The translations under genes were made by a program, and so were the position numbers. Under the pieces are notes generated by a model. It was not told the DNA's origin. It worked only from the letters and a program-made list of their open reading frames with translations, and made no database searches. A stretch of DNA of 5,905 bases, from assembly GCA_021820785.1 (NCBI GenBank), contig JAKADE010000189.1, positions 1 to 5,905 on the forward strand. The letters are read 5' to 3'. Source of the stretch: Pseudomonadota bacterium. GTDB taxonomy: Bacteria > Pseudomonadota > Gammaproteobacteria > Steroidobacterales > Steroidobacteraceae. Of the stretch, positions 5,325-5,905 are shown in pieces; the stretch's first letter is position 1; every line of letters begins with the position of its first letter.

Positions 5325-5905
5325 ATGTATCGTCGACGGTTCCCGCTTTCCGCGCTCGCTGCGCTGCTGTGCCTGATCGGCGCCGCGCCGCTCGCCAGCG
5401 CCGCTCCGGCCCGTACCTTTCAGCTCGCCATCAGCAGCCAGCCGCTCGCTGCGGCGCTGCAGGAATTGGCGCGCCAGAGCGGCATCCAGATCATCTTCTT
5501 CTCGAAGTTTGCCGAAGGCCACGAGGCGCCGGCGGTGCGCGGCAAGGTCACGATCGACGATGCGCTGCATCGCATGCTCGGCGGCACGCACCTGACGTAC
5601 CGGCGGCTGAACACGAACGTCATTGAAATCCGTCCCCCGAATGCATCGCCCGCAGGGGCACTTGCGCACCAGAACGACCCGCCGCAGATGTACGCCGCGG
5701 CGTTTACCGCCGGCGGTTCGCGCAGCGATCCGCCGAGCGACCCGGCGGGCGATCCGCCCGCGGACCCGCCGCCGAGCGATGCGGTCGTGAACTTGCAGCG
5801 GGCCCGCTCGGCGCTGCACACCGTCATCGTCACCGGTACGCGGGAAGTCGGCGTCACCGAGGCGACCTCTCTGTCCCCCATCGACGTGGTGACCCCGACC
5901 CAGCT
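5325..5905 (+). CDS. TonB-dependent outer-membrane receptor with STN signalling domain, N-terminal part, runs off the right edge
   Basis: From the ATG at 5325 the frame stays open for 193 residues to the window end. Residues 1-26 are a signal peptide (MYRRR, a hydrophobic core, then ASA before A27). Residues 31-103 form a secretin/TonB short N-terminal (STN) domain: TFQLAISSQPLAAALQELAR at 31-50, SGIQIIFFS at 52-60 and VRGKVTIDDALHRMLGGTHL at 71-90. STN domains in receptors mark transducers that signal to a FecR partner, in agreement with the genes just upstream. A long linker (104-164) includes an Asp-Pro-rich stretch. Then HTVIVTGTR at 165-173 has the form of a TonB box leading into the plug domain, and SPIDVV at 184-189 fits the plug start. 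The plug body and beta-barrel lie outside the window, so the ligand cannot be judged. A secretin is unlikely because VTGTR is typical of TonB receptors. Confidence 0.9.
   Translation, partial: MYRRRFPLSALAALLCLIGAAPLASAAPARTFQLAISSQPLAAALQELARQSGIQIIFFSKFAEGHEAPAVRGKVTIDDALHRMLGGTHLTYRRLNTNVIEIRPPNASPAGALAHQNDPPQMYAAAFTAGGSRSDPPSDPAGDPPADPPPSDAVVNLQRARSALHTVIVTGTREVGVTEATSLSPIDVVTPTQ
5727..5780 (+). repeat. Imperfect Asp-Pro-rich coding repeat in the receptor linker
   Basis: Residues 135-152 read as variations of D-P-P with S, A or G between (SDPPSDPAGDPPADPPP in part), encoded by degenerate GAYCCGSC units. The stretch lies between the STN domain and the TonB box and is probably a flexible or extended periplasmic spacer. 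Short coding repeats like this can vary in length between strains; that is inference. Confidence 0.55.

Noticed and set aside
4869..5819. A 316-codon minus-strand frame opposite the end of the FecR-like gene and the receptor
   Set aside because: It is Arg/Ala-rich, crosses the intergenic gap and lies against two well-supported genes. It is a GC-driven shadow.

Overview
The window looks like a piece of a GC-rich proteobacterial chromosome. The organism is Gram-negative, because a TonB-dependent outer-membrane receptor, a FecR-type anti-sigma factor and several Sec-type signal peptides are present. The gene styles (exported tricorn-like peptidase, DUF885 protein, FecI/FecR next to a receptor with an STN domain) suggest Gammaproteobacteria such as the Xanthomonadales/Steroidobacter/Nevskia groups. 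That placement is inference, and no marker gene is present to confirm it. I see no RNA gene, insertion sequence, CRISPR array or phage gene.

Left half, minus strand: two exported hydrolase-type proteins lie in the same direction. The upstream one (1518-3329) is a full-length DUF885 protein with a zinc-peptidase-like HExxPGH motif. After a 266-base gap holding strong hairpins and a small tandem repeat comes the N-terminal 417 residues of a tricorn-protease homologue (1-1251). Its start is inside the window and it runs off the left edge, so its catalytic half is not visible.

Right half, plus strand: a cell-surface signalling cassette diverges from the DUF885 gene. It consists of a FecI-like ECF sigma factor (3538-4029), a FecR-like transmembrane anti-sigma/sensor that overlaps it by 8 bases (4022-5212), and the start of a TonB-dependent receptor with a signal peptide, an STN signalling domain and a TonB-box-like segment (5325 to the right edge). 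Established biology of FecIRA systems says a substrate-loaded receptor signals through its STN domain to the periplasmic part of FecR, which releases or activates the sigma factor to transcribe receptor genes. The substrate here cannot be read from the sequence. The neighbouring exported peptidases make peptides a possible guess, but siderophores or other ligands are equally open.

Nothing in the window is clearly a new system. The points most worth a second look are the pair of hairpins around the fecR stop codon, the hairpin/repeat cluster at 1376-1513, and the association of two peptidase-type genes with the signalling cassette.
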